This document shows positions 26,359 through 35,718 of a stretch of DNA of 64,000 nt, in pieces. The notes below the pieces were generated by a model. It did no database searches, was not told the DNA's origin, and saw only the letters and a list, made by a program, of their open reading frames with translations. The stretch covers positions 248,001 through 312,000 of the forward strand of contig NZ_JACVAB010000003.1 in the NCBI RefSeq assembly GCF_014851585.1, in the 5' to 3' direction. Numbering within the stretch: position 1 is the stretch's first letter; the number at the start of each line of letters is the position of its first letter. This DNA is from Agrobacterium sp. AGB01. Its GTDB lineage: Bacteria; Pseudomonadota; Alphaproteobacteria; Rhizobiales; Rhizobiaceae. A program made the position numbers and the translations under genes.

Positions 26359-26976
26359 ATGTTTGGGACGATAAAAACAATAGCAGCGGCTACGGCCGTA
26401 TGCCTGCTTATGCCTGCCATGGGCATCGCCGCAGAAGTGCGCACTGGCGTTACATTTGCCGGAGAGATCGAGAAGAATGCTGGCCGCGCCGCCATGCAGA
26501 ACCTCATTTTCGACCTCGCCTCAGCATGGGCATCCTGCAACACAAATCTGATGAAAAACACGGTGGCCGAGGATGTGGAGTTTTCCTACCCGACCAATCA
26601 TGTTTCCGGCCGTGACAAGATGTTGGAGGATCTCGCGCAGTTCTGCAAAAATGCCAAGGATACCAGCATCTACCTTCCGGCAGATGCATTCTTCATCGAC
26701 ATGGAAAAGGGGCGTATCGCAGCCGAATTGCAGTTCCGCACCTTTCAGCGCGGCAACCGCCAGGTGGTGAACGATGTTTGGATCGCCCACGTCAAGAACG
26801 GCAAGATCAGCGTCATCAAGGAATACCTCGACGGACGGGTCAAAGACCTGCAGGCTCTTGGCGTTTTGCAGCTTGAAGAAAGCCCTGAAACCTTGACGCC
26901 TTGGCCACCTCGTACCGAGCAGTGGAAAGGCTGTTTCCCGCTGGTTAAGGCTGCGCCAACCAACACTTGTCCTTAA
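26359..26976 (+). CDS. Exported NTF2/SnoaL-like protein of unknown function
   Basis: 205 residues. A signal peptide (TIKTIAAATAVCLLMPAMGIAA) is followed by a fold resembling NTF2/SnoaL-like small alpha+beta barrels: 'LIFDLASAWASCNTNLMKNTVAEDVEFSYP', 'SGRDKMLEDLAQF', 'VVNDVWIAHVKNGKISVIKEYLDGRV'. Four cysteines in the mature part, including one near the C-terminus, may form disulfides in the periplasm. NTF2-like barrels usually bind a small ligand; no catalytic set is recognisable. It follows the second FolD-like gene by 71 bp and may belong to the same transcript. Confidence 0.7.
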   Translation: MFGTIKTIAAATAVCLLMPAMGIAAEVRTGVTFAGEIEKNAGRAAMQNLIFDLASAWASCNTNLMKNTVAEDVEFSYPTNHVSGRDKMLEDLAQFCKNAKDTSIYLPADAFFIDMEKGRIAAELQFRTFQRGNRQVVNDVWIAHVKNGKISVIKEYLDGRVKDLQALGVLQLEESPETLTPWPPRTEQWKGCFPLVKAAPTNTCP

Positions 26977-27016
26977 AAAAATCCCCGGACAGTTTCTGTA
27001 ACTGTCCGGGCGTTTT
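26975..27016. terminator. Bidirectional rho-independent terminator
   Basis: CCCGGACAGT (26984-26993) pairs with ACTGTCCGGG (27001-27010). TTTT follows on the plus strand and, on the minus strand, seven T residues. It separates the convergent NTF2-like and CocE-type genes. Confidence 0.85.
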
Positions 27017-27019
27017 CAT

Positions 27020-29023
27020 TTACATCAGATCGCGCTTGAAACTCTCGTCCCACTCGCGAGTTTTCACCGCTGCGCCATTTTCGTAAGCCGTCAATGTGCC
27101 TGTCAGATAGAAATTTTCTCTATCGGAGGTCATTGCTGTGCGACTTTCAACCTTGATGCGACAACCTTCACGACCCATTTCATAGGTCTGCGTCAGCACG
27201 TATTTTGCAGTGAGCGGGTCGTTATCCTGAATGGTCAACTCGCGCCGCAAGCTATGGCTCAACTCGGTGTCGATCTCGTCGAAACGCAGCACACCTTCTC
27301 CGAACAGACCACCAACACCCTCAGTAATGTAGGTATTGATGCCGGTTTCATGGTCCTGCTCGGTCCAGCGGCGAACCGTGCCAGCATCTGTTTGTGTGAC
27401 CGGTGTGAATGGGCCGTGGGCTGGAGCTTCAAACTGCACAGGCAGGCCGTCTCCGACAGCACGCTGCGGCAGTTCCAGCGCGCTTTCGGCAACCGAAATG
27501 CTCAAGGTAGCATCATAAGGAGCGGTCCAGACCATCGGCCAATAGGCCGTTGCAATTGCCAGCTGGACTTTGTGCCCCTTGGCGAAACGATAACCGCAAT
27601 CATTCAGCTTGATTGCAACGTCATAAAACTGACCTGGGACAAGCGCTTCCGGATTTTCATGGCTGTCACGGTGGGTCAGGTTGAACACCTGATAGCTGGT
27701 GCGGGAGACGCGCCCATCCGGCAGGACATCGTTAAGACGCAGGTTGATCTGCGCAACAGGGCAATCTGCAGCAATGCGCAGGCGTACAACAGGGGCTCCG
27801 AGCACGTCGAGATCGTCCTGCAATGTCGCGGTTTCAAAAACAAGCGCGCCGCCATTGTCCAGGCGCTGATCCGTGGGGTGTTCACCCGGACAACCGGTCG
27901 ACATCCACTCGCCACCGGCCTTGCCGTGGCTCTGCGGTGAACGAATGGACAGAACACCTTCCGTTGTCGCCGCTTCAGTCAGGCCGCGATCTGCACCAAG
28001 ATGCAATTTTTTGGGCGAAATCGCTGGAGACGGCCATTCAGCTTCACCAACCCAACGGCCATTGGTCGTGGTGCGGGTGCCGGTCGGCTCAATGGTGTCG
28101 CACACAAAGGCGCGCATCATTGGCTCGTCCATAATGCCGGTTTCTTTGCCCTTCAGCCAATGATCCCACCAGCGTGTCGCTTCCTGCAGGAAACCGATTG
28201 CCGGGCCAGGCACGCCGTCCTGTGGATAGATGTGACCCCATGGACCGATGATGCCGCGGCGCGGAACCTTCAGGTTTTCAAGCAGGCGAGATACCGGGTT
28301 TGTGTAGCTGTCCGCCCACGCACCGATTGCAAGAACCGGGCACTGAATATCGTTCCAGTCTTCGCAAACCGAACCATGTTTCCAGTAGTCATCGTAACGC
28401 TGATGCTCGAGCCACAAAGCCGGAAAAAACGGCAGCTTTTCAAGCCGTTCGAGCCAGCTGTCACGCCACGTGTCACCAACGATTTTTGGATCAAGCGGAC
28501 GGCTCTGGTAGGCAAGCATAATGGTGCCCCACCACAAATTGTCGTTAAGCAACAGACCCCCCATGTAGTGGATGTCGTCGGTGTAACGGTTATCCGTCGA
28601 ATAGGCCGTGATGATTGCCTTCAATGCCGGTGGGCGGCGGGAGGCAACCTGAAGGCTGTTGAAGCCACCCCAGCTTTTGCCCATCATGCCCACATTGCCG
28701 CTGCACCATGGCTGACGCGAAATCCAGTCGATCACCTCAAGAGCGTCATCCTGTTCCTGCTTTAGATACTCGTCAGCCATGTGGCCGTCGGATTCACCTG
28801 TTCCGCGCATATCAACACGAATGGCGGCATAACCCTGCGCTGCAAAATAGCCATGCATCGGCTCATCACGACCGCGGGTGCCGTCACGCTTGCGGTAAGG
28901 GATATATTCGAGAACTGCCGGAACGGGCGACGTTTCTGCATCTTCGGGCAGCCAGAGGCGGGCACCAAGGCGCGCACCATCGCTCATGGTGATCCAGATA
29001 TGTTCTTCAACACGTACGGTCAT
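27020..29023 (-). CDS. CocE/NonD-family alpha/beta hydrolase (X-Pro dipeptidyl-peptidase-like)
   Basis: 667 residues. N-terminal alpha/beta hydrolase: PAVLEYIPYRKRDGTRGRDE, RVDMRGTGESDG, nucleophile serine in MMGKSWGGFNSL, acid in GAWADSYTNPV, histidine in GPWGHIYPQDG. The C-terminal jelly-roll domain of the X-Pro/CocE family has 'VVRLRIAADCPVAQINLRLNDVLPDG'. There is no signal peptide, so it acts in the cytoplasm. These enzymes cleave proline-containing dipeptides, esters or beta-lactam side chains. It follows the peptide ABC operon by 94 bp in the same direction, which suggests it cuts the imported substrate. The ATG at 29023 is preceded by GGAA. Confidence 0.87.
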   Translation of the reverse strand: MTVRVEEHIWITMSDGARLGARLWLPEDAETSPVPAVLEYIPYRKRDGTRGRDEPMHGYFAAQGYAAIRVDMRGTGESDGHMADEYLKQEQDDALEVIDWISRQPWCSGNVGMMGKSWGGFNSLQVASRRPPALKAIITAYSTDNRYTDDIHYMGGLLLNDNLWWGTIMLAYQSRPLDPKIVGDTWRDSWLERLEKLPFFPALWLEHQRYDDYWKHGSVCEDWNDIQCPVLAIGAWADSYTNPVSRLLENLKVPRRGIIGPWGHIYPQDGVPGPAIGFLQEATRWWDHWLKGKETGIMDEPMMRAFVCDTIEPTGTRTTTNGRWVGEAEWPSPAISPKKLHLGADRGLTEAATTEGVLSIRSPQSHGKAGGEWMSTGCPGEHPTDQRLDNGGALVFETATLQDDLDVLGAPVVRLRIAADCPVAQINLRLNDVLPDGRVSRTSYQVFNLTHRDSHENPEALVPGQFYDVAIKLNDCGYRFAKGHKVQLAIATAYWPMVWTAPYDATLSISVAESALELPQRAVGDGLPVQFEAPAHGPFTPVTQTDAGTVRRWTEQDHETGINTYITEGVGGLFGEGVLRFDEIDTELSHSLRRELTIQDNDPLTAKYVLTQTYEMGREGCRIKVESRTAMTSDRENFYLTGTLTAYENGAAVKTREWDESFKRDLM

Positions 29024-29117
29024 GGGATATTCCAATTGAAGCTGTTGCGGTCAGGCGCTTGCCACCGCGAAAGGAGAGCAGAAGTGGCGGCTGAGACAGG
29101 CCAGCCGCCACTTGAAA

Positions 29118-30734
29118 TCAGGCCGCAGTGACGCCGTCACGTTTTGCCAGCACGTCATCGAGCCAGTCGCGGCGCAGTTCCGGAACAGAGGTAATCAGCT
29201 GTTCGGTGTAAGGCTGGTAAGGAGGCTTGAAGATCTCCTCCGTCGTACCGGTTTCAACGATGCGGCCATGCTGCATCACCATGGTGCGGTCAGCCAGACG
29301 GCGAACAACACCGAGGTCGTGAGTGATGAACAGGTACGAAACACCCAACTCGTCCTGCAGGGACCGCAGAAGTCTCAGAATTTCTTCAGCCACCAGAGGG
29401 TCAAGAGCCGACGTCACCTCATCGCAGATAATGAGGTCGGGCCGTGCAGCAAGCGCACGTGCAATACAAACACGTTGCTTCTGGCCACCCGACAGCGCCT
29501 TTGGCAGTCTCTCTGCAAAATCCTGCGGCAGACCGATCAGGTCGAGTATGCGTGCCACTTCTGCTTTGCGTTGCTCTTCATTCATACCGAAGTAGAACGA
29601 CATTGGACGGCCAATGATTTCACCAACAGACTGACGCGGGTTCAGCGCAACATCCGGAAGCTGGTAGACCAACTGGATGCGGCGTAATTCTTCACGGCTG
29701 CGCTTGGTATAATTGTCGGCAAGCCGGTGGCCGGCGAGCGTGATAACACCTGAGGAGTGCGGAGGCAGGCCGGCAATGACCCGGGCGAGGGTGGATTTAC
29801 CGGATCCGGATTCACCCACGACCGCAAGCGTTTCGCCCTTGCGAAGTTGGCAATTGACGTCAGTCAGCACTTTCTTTTTGCCGTAATAGGCGGTGACGTC
29901 ACGCACATCAAGCAGCACTTCACCACCCTTGTGGTGCGCACCATTACCGGCAATGCTGGCTTCACGTTCCGAGACAAGACGACGCGTGTAGTCTTCCTGC
30001 GGATGCTCCAGGATTTGTTCGGCCGAACCTGCTTCAACCTGTTTTCCGTGACGAAGAACAGTAATGCTGTCGGCAATCTGCGCAACAACAGCCAGATCGT
30101 GCGTAATGTAAAGTGCGGCGGTGTTATACCGCTGGATCAGACTACGCAACAGCGCGAGAACCTCGATCTGCGTCGTTACATCAAGCGCCGTGGTCGGCTC
30201 GTCCAAAACCAGAATATCCGGGCGGCAGGACATGGCCATGGCAACCATGGCACGCTGCAATTGACCACCGGACACCTGGTGCGGATACCGGTTACCAAAG
30301 TTCTGGTAATCCGGCAGTTGCAGCGTCTGCAACAGTTCCAGCATCCAGGCCTGCGCCTCCTGCCGGTTCATGATACCGTGATAAAGCGGACCTTCCATGA
30401 TCTGCTCGCCGATTTTCATGGCCGGATTAAAAGCCGCAGCAGCACTCTGTGCCACGTAAGCGATCCGTGCACCCCGCACAGCCTCGCGGCCTGCACGCGT
30501 TACCTTCATCAGCGACACACCGTCGACGAGAATTTCGCCGTCGACGATACGGCAACCGTTACGGCCATAGCCCATGGCCGCAAGGCCAATGGTAGATTTG
30601 CCCGCACCGGATTCACCGATCAGTCCCTTTACCTCGCCGCGTTTCAGGTCGAGATCGACATTGTCGACGAGAATAGCCCCATTTGGAGCCGCAACCTTGA
30701 GGCCACGGATTTGCAGAACATTGCTATCGCTCAT
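29118..30734 (-). CDS. Fused DppD-DppF-type ATPase of a peptide ABC importer
   Basis: 538 residues with two complete nucleotide-binding domains. Walker A GESGAGKST lies near 40-48 and GESGSGKST near 307-315. Signatures are VSGGQLQRAMVAMA and LSGGQKQRVCIARA. Walker B is followed by DEPTTALD in the first domain and DEVTSALD in the second (P to V). The oligopeptide-type C-terminal tails are present (HPQEDYTRRL, PPYQPYTEQL). One fused protein replaces the separate DppD and DppF subunits, as in GsiA. Its ATG overlaps the permease stop by four bases. Confidence 0.93.
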   Translation of the reverse strand: MSDSNVLQIRGLKVAAPNGAILVDNVDLDLKRGEVKGLIGESGAGKSTIGLAAMGYGRNGCRIVDGEILVDGVSLMKVTRAGREAVRGARIAYVAQSAAAAFNPAMKIGEQIMEGPLYHGIMNRQEAQAWMLELLQTLQLPDYQNFGNRYPHQVSGGQLQRAMVAMAMSCRPDILVLDEPTTALDVTTQIEVLALLRSLIQRYNTAALYITHDLAVVAQIADSITVLRHGKQVEAGSAEQILEHPQEDYTRRLVSEREASIAGNGAHHKGGEVLLDVRDVTAYYGKKKVLTDVNCQLRKGETLAVVGESGSGKSTLARVIAGLPPHSSGVITLAGHRLADNYTKRSREELRRIQLVYQLPDVALNPRQSVGEIIGRPMSFYFGMNEEQRKAEVARILDLIGLPQDFAERLPKALSGGQKQRVCIARALAARPDLIICDEVTSALDPLVAEEILRLLRSLQDELGVSYLFITHDLGVVRRLADRTMVMQHGRIVETGTTEEIFKPPYQPYTEQLITSVPELRRDWLDDVLAKRDGVTAA

Positions 30735-31555
30735 CTGTCTGCTCCCTGAACTGAACTGCGGCCAGCCAGCAACCAGTCAACCACCAGGTTGACGCCAATC
30801 GTCAGAATGGCAATGGCAGCAGCCGGATAGAGCGGCGCGTAAAGACCATAAAGAATGGCCTGCTGGTTGTCCTTCACCATACCGCCCCAGTCGGCGAATG
30901 GTGGCTGCACGCCAAGTCCAAGGAAGGACAGACCCGCAACGAAAAGGAAGGTAAAGCAGAAACGCAGACCAAATTCGGCAATCAATGGAGGCAAGGCATT
31001 GGGCAGGATTTCCTTGAAAACCAACCACAACAAACCTTCACCACGCAGGCGCGCCGTTTCGGCATATTCAAGCACGTTGACGCCCTGCGCCACAATGCGG
31101 GCCAGACGGAACACACGGGTCGAATCCAGCAGCGCGATCGTGATGATCAACACCGGAATGGATGAACCAAGCGCCTGAAGAACCACCAGCGCTGAAATCA
31201 GAACCGGTATACACATGACCGTATCGACAATACGCGACAGCACGGTATCCAGCCAGCCACCGAAAATCGCAGCAATAAAACCGAAGGTGATGCCGATGGT
31301 GAAGGACAGAAGTGAAGCCGCCAGGGAAACACCGATTGAAATCTGTGCACCGGCGAGCAGACGCGACAGCATGTCACGACCGTTCTGATCAAGGCCGAAC
31401 CAGTGGGCAGCCGACGGAGCGTCAAACGGTGCGCCGACAATTTCTTCCTGTCCAAATGGTGCGATGCTTGGCCCCAGAACAAACAGGATAATGTTGACGG
31501 AAATGATAAACAGACCGACCCATGCGGTCGGAGTGATGGAACGAATGGTTTTCAT
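30731..31555 (-). CDS. Peptide ABC transporter permease (DppC family)
   Basis: 274 residues. A first membrane helix (AWVGLFIISVNIILFVLG) precedes the DppC/OppC N-terminal motif 'HWFGLDQNGRDMLSRLLAGAQISIGVSL'. The EAA loop is 'EYAETARLRGEGLLWLVFKEILPNALPPLI' and 'GLSFLGLGVQPPFADWGGMV' is diagnostic. It overlaps both neighbours by four bases, showing one tightly coupled operon. Confidence 0.93.
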   Translation of the reverse strand: MKTIRSITPTAWVGLFIISVNIILFVLGPSIAPFGQEEIVGAPFDAPSAAHWFGLDQNGRDMLSRLLAGAQISIGVSLAASLLSFTIGITFGFIAAIFGGWLDTVLSRIVDTVMCIPVLISALVVLQALGSSIPVLIITIALLDSTRVFRLARIVAQGVNVLEYAETARLRGEGLLWLVFKEILPNALPPLIAEFGLRFCFTFLFVAGLSFLGLGVQPPFADWGGMVKDNQQAILYGLYAPLYPAAAIAILTIGVNLVVDWLLAGRSSVQGADR

Positions 31556-32499
31556 CGTGGATGCCTCAAACGCGGGTTGAGGGCGATTGCCGAAACATCG
31601 GCGATGATGTTCAAAATGACGTAAGCGGCACCAAAGACCAGTGCAGCCGCCTGAACCAGAGGCAAATCGCGTTTCGAAACAGCGTCAACCATGAACCGGC
31701 CAAGGCCATTATAGTTGAAGACCGCTTCCACCAGCACAACACCGGTAATGAGATAGGCAATGTTGAACGAGACAACATTGACGATGGGAGCTGCGGCATT
31801 GGGAAGCGCGTGACGCATCACTGCACGCTTGGTGCGCAGACCCTTGAGGTATGCCGTTTCCACATAGGCCTGATCCATAACCGCCAGAACAGCAGTACGG
31901 GTCATGCGCAACATCTGGGCAACCGTCACCAGGACCAGCGTCAAGGCTGGCAATGTTGTCGCCTTCAACCAATCGGTAAAGCTCATGCCAGGGTAGATGT
32001 CAGCAAGGCTTGGCAGCAGGTTGTAATGCACCGATACGAACAGAATCAGCAGCAGGCCGAGAAAGTATTCCGGCAGAGAAACAAACCCCAGCGCGACGAC
32101 ATTGACGATCCGGTCGAAAAGACTGCCGCGCCAGATAGCGCTGAGAAGGCCGAGAAGGATGGCAACCGGCACACTGACGAGAGCGGCATAAAGCGCCAGC
32201 GCCATGGTGTTCCAAAAGCGCGGCCACAGAAGATCCGCGACAGGCTGACGGTTGGCCAAAGAGTTTCCGAGATCGCCGGTTACAAAACCGCCGAGCCAAG
32301 TGAAATAGCGTTGCAGGAGAGGCTGGTCCAGACCGAGATCGGCTCGAAGGACTGCAAGGGATTCAGGCGTAGCGTTCTGGCCGAGTATCGCTGACGCCAC
32401 ATCACCGGGCAGAAGCTGAGTGCCGGCGAAAATAAGCGCCGACACCAGCAGTAGCGTCAAAATACCCAAAGCAACGCGCTTCAGGATAAGTTTTGTCAT
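31552..32499 (-). CDS. Peptide ABC transporter permease (DppB family)
   Basis: 315 residues. The N-terminal helix and family signature (LVSALIFAGTQLLPGDVASAILGQNATPE, LGLDQPLLQRY, GDLGNSL) are followed by the BPD_transp_1 domain with 'TRTAVLAVMDQAYVETAYLKGL'. It partners with the DppC-like permease. Its start codon shares one base with the stop of the binding-protein gene (TAATG). Confidence 0.93.
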   Translation of the reverse strand: MTKLILKRVALGILTLLLVSALIFAGTQLLPGDVASAILGQNATPESLAVLRADLGLDQPLLQRYFTWLGGFVTGDLGNSLANRQPVADLLWPRFWNTMALALYAALVSVPVAILLGLLSAIWRGSLFDRIVNVVALGFVSLPEYFLGLLLILFVSVHYNLLPSLADIYPGMSFTDWLKATTLPALTLVLVTVAQMLRMTRTAVLAVMDQAYVETAYLKGLRTKRAVMRHALPNAAAPIVNVVSFNIAYLITGVVLVEAVFNYNGLGRFMVDAVSKRDLPLVQAAALVFGAAYVILNIIADVSAIALNPRLRHPR

Positions 32500-34061
32500 T
32501 ATTCTTCCAACCAGACCTTTTCAGCAAGGCGTGCACCCATGAAGTTGAACATGGGGTGAGTGGTCACGCCCTTCAGCTTCTTGGAAGCAGCATCGAGGTA
32601 ATCGCCGAACATCGGGATAATTGCGCCACCGTCATTGGAAATCAGGCCTTGAAGTTCAGCGTAGATTTCCTTGCGCTTTGCATCATCAAGCAATGCGCGT
32701 GCTTCGACCAGCTTCTTGTCGAAGCTGTCATTTTTCCAATGCGTATCGTTCTGTGCCGATGTCGAGGCATAGGCGATGGTCAGCATCTGGTCTGCAGTCG
32801 GACGGCCGCCCCAATAGGACATGCAGAACGGTGCCTTCATCCAGACGTTATCCCAGTAACCATCAGCTGGTTCGCGCTTGAGCGAAATTTCGATGCCGCT
32901 TGCAGCAGCAGCTGTGCGGAAGATCGCAGCCGCATCAACAGCACCAGAGAAGGCTGCTTCAGACGCAGAAAGCTCAACCTTCAGGCTATCGAGACCTGCC
33001 TGCTTGAGGTAGAACTTCGCCTTTTCGGGATCGTATGGACGCTGTGGCAGGTCCGCCGCATAAAAACGGTCCGAGCTTGGGATCGGATGGTCGTTACCGA
33101 TGCGGCCGTACCCACGCAGCGCGGTTTTCAGCAACTGCTCACGGTCGATCGAGTGCTTCAGTGCCAGACGGACGTTGTTGTCCGTGTAAGGCGCCTGTGT
33201 GCAATCCATCAAAAATGTGAAGTGCTGGCCACCGGCCGACTGAACGATATTGAGGTTCGGGTTGCGGCGCAGGAGGTCAACGGTCTTGAAGTCGAGCTGG
33301 TTGATCGCATGAACCTGACCGGACATCATGGCGTTGGTACGGGCCGAAATGTCATTGATAACGATAACTTCTACCGCATCGACGTGGGCCGCATTCGGCT
33401 TCCAGTAGTTTGGGTTACGGGTGAAGCGCGAACGGACGCCCGGATCATAGCTCTCGTAAACGAACGGTCCAGTGCCGACAGGCTTGCTGAAATCGGTCCA
33501 GCCCTCGGGAACGACCAGGAAGTGGTAATCGGACAAAATGTAAGGCAGGTCAGCGTTGCCGCTTTCCAGCACGATCTTCACTTCGCTTTCGGAAACCTTC
33601 TCGACAGCCTTCAAGGCTGCAGCAACCGAGCGAGCAGCGGAGGTGGTTTCACCACGGTGCAGGTTGATCGAATAGATGACGTCTTCAACTGTCAGGGCCT
33701 TGCCATTGTGGAACGTGACACCTTGACGCAGTTTGAAGGTCCACTCAACTGCACCAGGCTGCGCTTCCCAGCTTTCAAACAGTTCAGGGACAGCCTGATT
33801 GTTGGCGTCAATTTCGACAAGCCCGTTCATGATCATGAAGGCCTGGTTGACGGGAACCCAGTCTTTCAGAATGCGTGGATCGAGGTTGTCAGTCGTGCTG
33901 CCTCCGCCGATACCAAGCTTCAAAACACCGCCTTTTTTCGGCGTTTCGGCACCTTGGGCGCGCGCATCGGTGATGAAACCGGCAGAAAGCGCAGTCAAAC
34001 CGGCGGCACCAGCAAGGAAGCCTCGCCGATTGATTGCAAAGGAAAAGGGTGAAGACGTCAT
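32499..34061 (-). CDS. Peptide-type ABC solute-binding protein with Tat-like signal
   Basis: 520 residues of the SBP_bac_5 family. The N-terminus (INRRGFLAGAAGLTALSAGF) carries a twin-arginine motif, so folded export by Tat is likely. Family landmarks are 'EWTFKLRQGVTFHNGKALTVEDVIYSI', 'GTGPFVYESYDPGVRSRFTRNPNYW' and 'NVRLALKHSIDREQLL'. It is the first gene of the importer operon; GGGAA precedes its start. Ligands of this family include peptides, opines, nickel chelates and oligosaccharides. The CocE-type hydrolase downstream favours a peptide or ester-like substrate. Confidence 0.92.
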   Translation of the reverse strand: MTSSPFSFAINRRGFLAGAAGLTALSAGFITDARAQGAETPKKGGVLKLGIGGGSTTDNLDPRILKDWVPVNQAFMIMNGLVEIDANNQAVPELFESWEAQPGAVEWTFKLRQGVTFHNGKALTVEDVIYSINLHRGETTSAARSVAAALKAVEKVSESEVKIVLESGNADLPYILSDYHFLVVPEGWTDFSKPVGTGPFVYESYDPGVRSRFTRNPNYWKPNAAHVDAVEVIVINDISARTNAMMSGQVHAINQLDFKTVDLLRRNPNLNIVQSAGGQHFTFLMDCTQAPYTDNNVRLALKHSIDREQLLKTALRGYGRIGNDHPIPSSDRFYAADLPQRPYDPEKAKFYLKQAGLDSLKVELSASEAAFSGAVDAAAIFRTAAAASGIEISLKREPADGYWDNVWMKAPFCMSYWGGRPTADQMLTIAYASTSAQNDTHWKNDSFDKKLVEARALLDDAKRKEIYAELQGLISNDGGAIIPMFGDYLDAASKKLKGVTTHPMFNFMGARLAEKVWLEE

Positions 34062-34264
34062 ACTATGGGTTCCCTGTTTTTATCCAAGCCGTAGCAAGGC
34101 TCGGCCGAGGCCATTGCCCTATCGTACTCCATCGTTCGGTACTAGCTAAGCGACGCTCCGAGGGGGTATGATTTTTATGCATGGGGGCATGAAATCTCAA
34201 TGTATTGGTTTCTTTTTCAAGCGGAGTAGATGAGCAACGCCGGAGCCTGTCCGGTGTCATTATT

Positions 34265-34281
34265 CCCCTGAGACACAGGGG
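34265..34281 (+). other. Short hairpin in the leader of the small membrane protein gene
   Basis: CCCCTG-AGACA-CAGGGG is a perfect 6-bp stem 22 bases before the start codon at 34303. The 241-bp gap between the binding-protein gene and this gene otherwise shows only AT-rich stretches able to hold divergent promoters. Confidence 0.3.
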
Positions 34282-34302
34282 TTATCGCGTATGGAGTGAA
34301 CC

Positions 34303-34569
34303 ATGGGGCTTGCTGATTTTGTTGGCCTTGCAGGAGCTTTTTTCTATCTCTTCGCCTATGCTCTGTTGCAGCTGCGCTTCCTGACAATTGAAGACGGGCG
34401 TTACACGCTCCTCAACGTTCTGGGCGGTGTTGCACTCATCTATTCGCTGATGTGGAACTTCAATATCGGCTCACTCATCTCGCAGGTTGCGTGGCTGATT
34501 TTTACGATCATCGGCTACACGCGTTTCCTGATGGAAAAGCGTCGTAAAGCTCGTGTTGTGCCTGTCTAG
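34303..34569 (+). CDS. Small inner-membrane protein, CBU_0592-like
   Basis: 88 residues with three hydrophobic segments (LADFVGLAGAFFYLFAYAL, LLNVLGGVALIYSLMW, LISQVAWLIFTIIGYTRF) and a basic C-terminal tail (EKRRKARVVP). The pattern fits the small 'CBU_0592' membrane-protein family found near various loci in Proteobacteria, whose function is unknown. GGAGTG precedes the ATG. It is a single-gene unit ending at a strong terminator. Confidence 0.75.
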   Translation: MGLADFVGLAGAFFYLFAYALLQLRFLTIEDGRYTLLNVLGGVALIYSLMWNFNIGSLISQVAWLIFTIIGYTRFLMEKRRKARVVPV

Positions 34570-34597
34570 GATTGATCGTTGACGTATGTCAACCGCC

Positions 34598-34634
34598 ACC
34601 AAAGCGCGTCAAAGACAAGGCGCGCTTTGGTTTC
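34598..34634 (+). terminator. Rho-independent terminator between the small membrane protein and the LysR gene
   Basis: ACCAAAGCGCG (34598-34608) pairs perfectly with CGCGCTTTGGT (34621-34631), followed by TTTC. It may serve both convergent genes. Confidence 0.75.
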
Positions 34635-34671
34635 TACGTATGGTTTCAGCAAATAGCGCAACTGCGCCGCA

Positions 34672-35571
34672 TTACAAATTTTCCCGTGTAGTTTCTTGAT
34701 TATTGGCGATAAGCCAATCTGAAACCTCGCGCACAATTTTGCGCTGATGGCGATCTGAAGGACGCATAAGATAGAACTTTCCTTCCGAGCGCATGGTGTG
34801 CGAATGCATGGGAACAAGCGCGCCGCTATCGAGCTGATCGCGGATAAGCCATGTCCAGCCCAAGGTTACTCCAAGCCCTTGCGATGCCGCAGCAACGCAA
34901 AGACCGTAGTCTCCAAGCCGCCATTGAATAGCGTCCTGTGGCGGGGTGATCTGTGATGAATGCCACCAGTCGCGCCAGTCCTGCCATTCGCGCATCGAAT
35001 CTTCAATCGAGATCAAAACGGGCGCGTTCTGGTCCATGAGGTCAGGCATCCCCCCCTTGGAAACCGGCACCACTTCCTCCCGCCCAAGTTCGGACAGCCA
35101 GACACCAATAGGGCGTTCCTTGCGGTAGAAAATTGCCAGATCAAATTCATCAAGGCGCAGATGCGCGACATCATCGGTCACTCGCAGTCTAAGTTCGACG
35201 CCGGCGATGTCCTGCTTGAGTTTCGAGAGGCGGGGTAAAAACCACTGGTCAGCAATACCGCGTGAACAGGCAATGGTGATCTGTCGTGCGCCAGACCATG
35301 AGCGCACACTATCCGTCACGCTGGCTATTTCAGAAATGAGCCGTGAAACGTCGATCGAATAGTTTTCACCCATTGTCGTCAGACGTACACCAGTCGGTAC
35401 GCGATCAAACAGTTTGGAACCAATGAAGGCTTCCAGCTTGCTGATCTGGCGACTGACAGCACTTTGCGTCAGGCCCAATTCAATGCCCGCACGGGAAAAG
35501 CTGCCGAGCCGCGAAGCGGTTTCAAAAACCACCAGCGCCTCCAGCGGCGGAAGCCGAGTTGCCGTTCCCAT
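34672..35571 (-). CDS. LysR-family transcriptional regulator
   Basis: 299 residues. N-terminal winged helix: LPPLEALVVFETASRLGSFSRAGIELGLTQSAVSRQISKLE, then GSKLFDRVPTGVRLT. The C-terminal co-inducer domain runs from about residue 95 (ITIACSRGIADQWFLPRL). The start pattern (PPLEAL.VFE) resembles GcvA-like members. The ATG at 35571 has GGAG eight bases upstream. It is oriented away from the sugar ABC operon and could control it or the peptide operon; the sequence does not decide. Confidence 0.87.
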   Translation of the reverse strand: MGTATRLPPLEALVVFETASRLGSFSRAGIELGLTQSAVSRQISKLEAFIGSKLFDRVPTGVRLTTMGENYSIDVSRLISEIASVTDSVRSWSGARQITIACSRGIADQWFLPRLSKLKQDIAGVELRLRVTDDVAHLRLDEFDLAIFYRKERPIGVWLSELGREEVVPVSKGGMPDLMDQNAPVLISIEDSMREWQDWRDWWHSSQITPPQDAIQWRLGDYGLCVAAASQGLGVTLGWTWLIRDQLDSGALVPMHSHTMRSEGKFYLMRPSDRHQRKIVREVSDWLIANNQETTRENL

Positions 35572-35718
35572 GTGCCATCTCCAGATTTGAAGCAAATCAT
35601 GGCCTGGGTTGCCTATTTAGCCCTTATTCAGCACCCCGCTCATGCATTCAGCCTTATACGGCTGGACGGCCTTAATTTTCAACTGTCAAGAAAGCGCCTG
35701 CAACGGGAACGTTACCTA

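Noticed and set aside
31561..32394. 277-codon plus-strand frame opposite a DppB-type permease
   Set aside because: Highly charged, glutamine-rich translation with no domain; the minus strand carries a complete permease coupled to its neighbours.
32493..34052. Long plus-strand open frame (519 codons) opposite the peptide-binding-protein gene
   Set aside because: It is an antisense shadow: no ribosome-binding site, no recognisable domain, and the minus-strand frame encodes a clear SBP_bac_5 protein with Tat signal and operon overlap.
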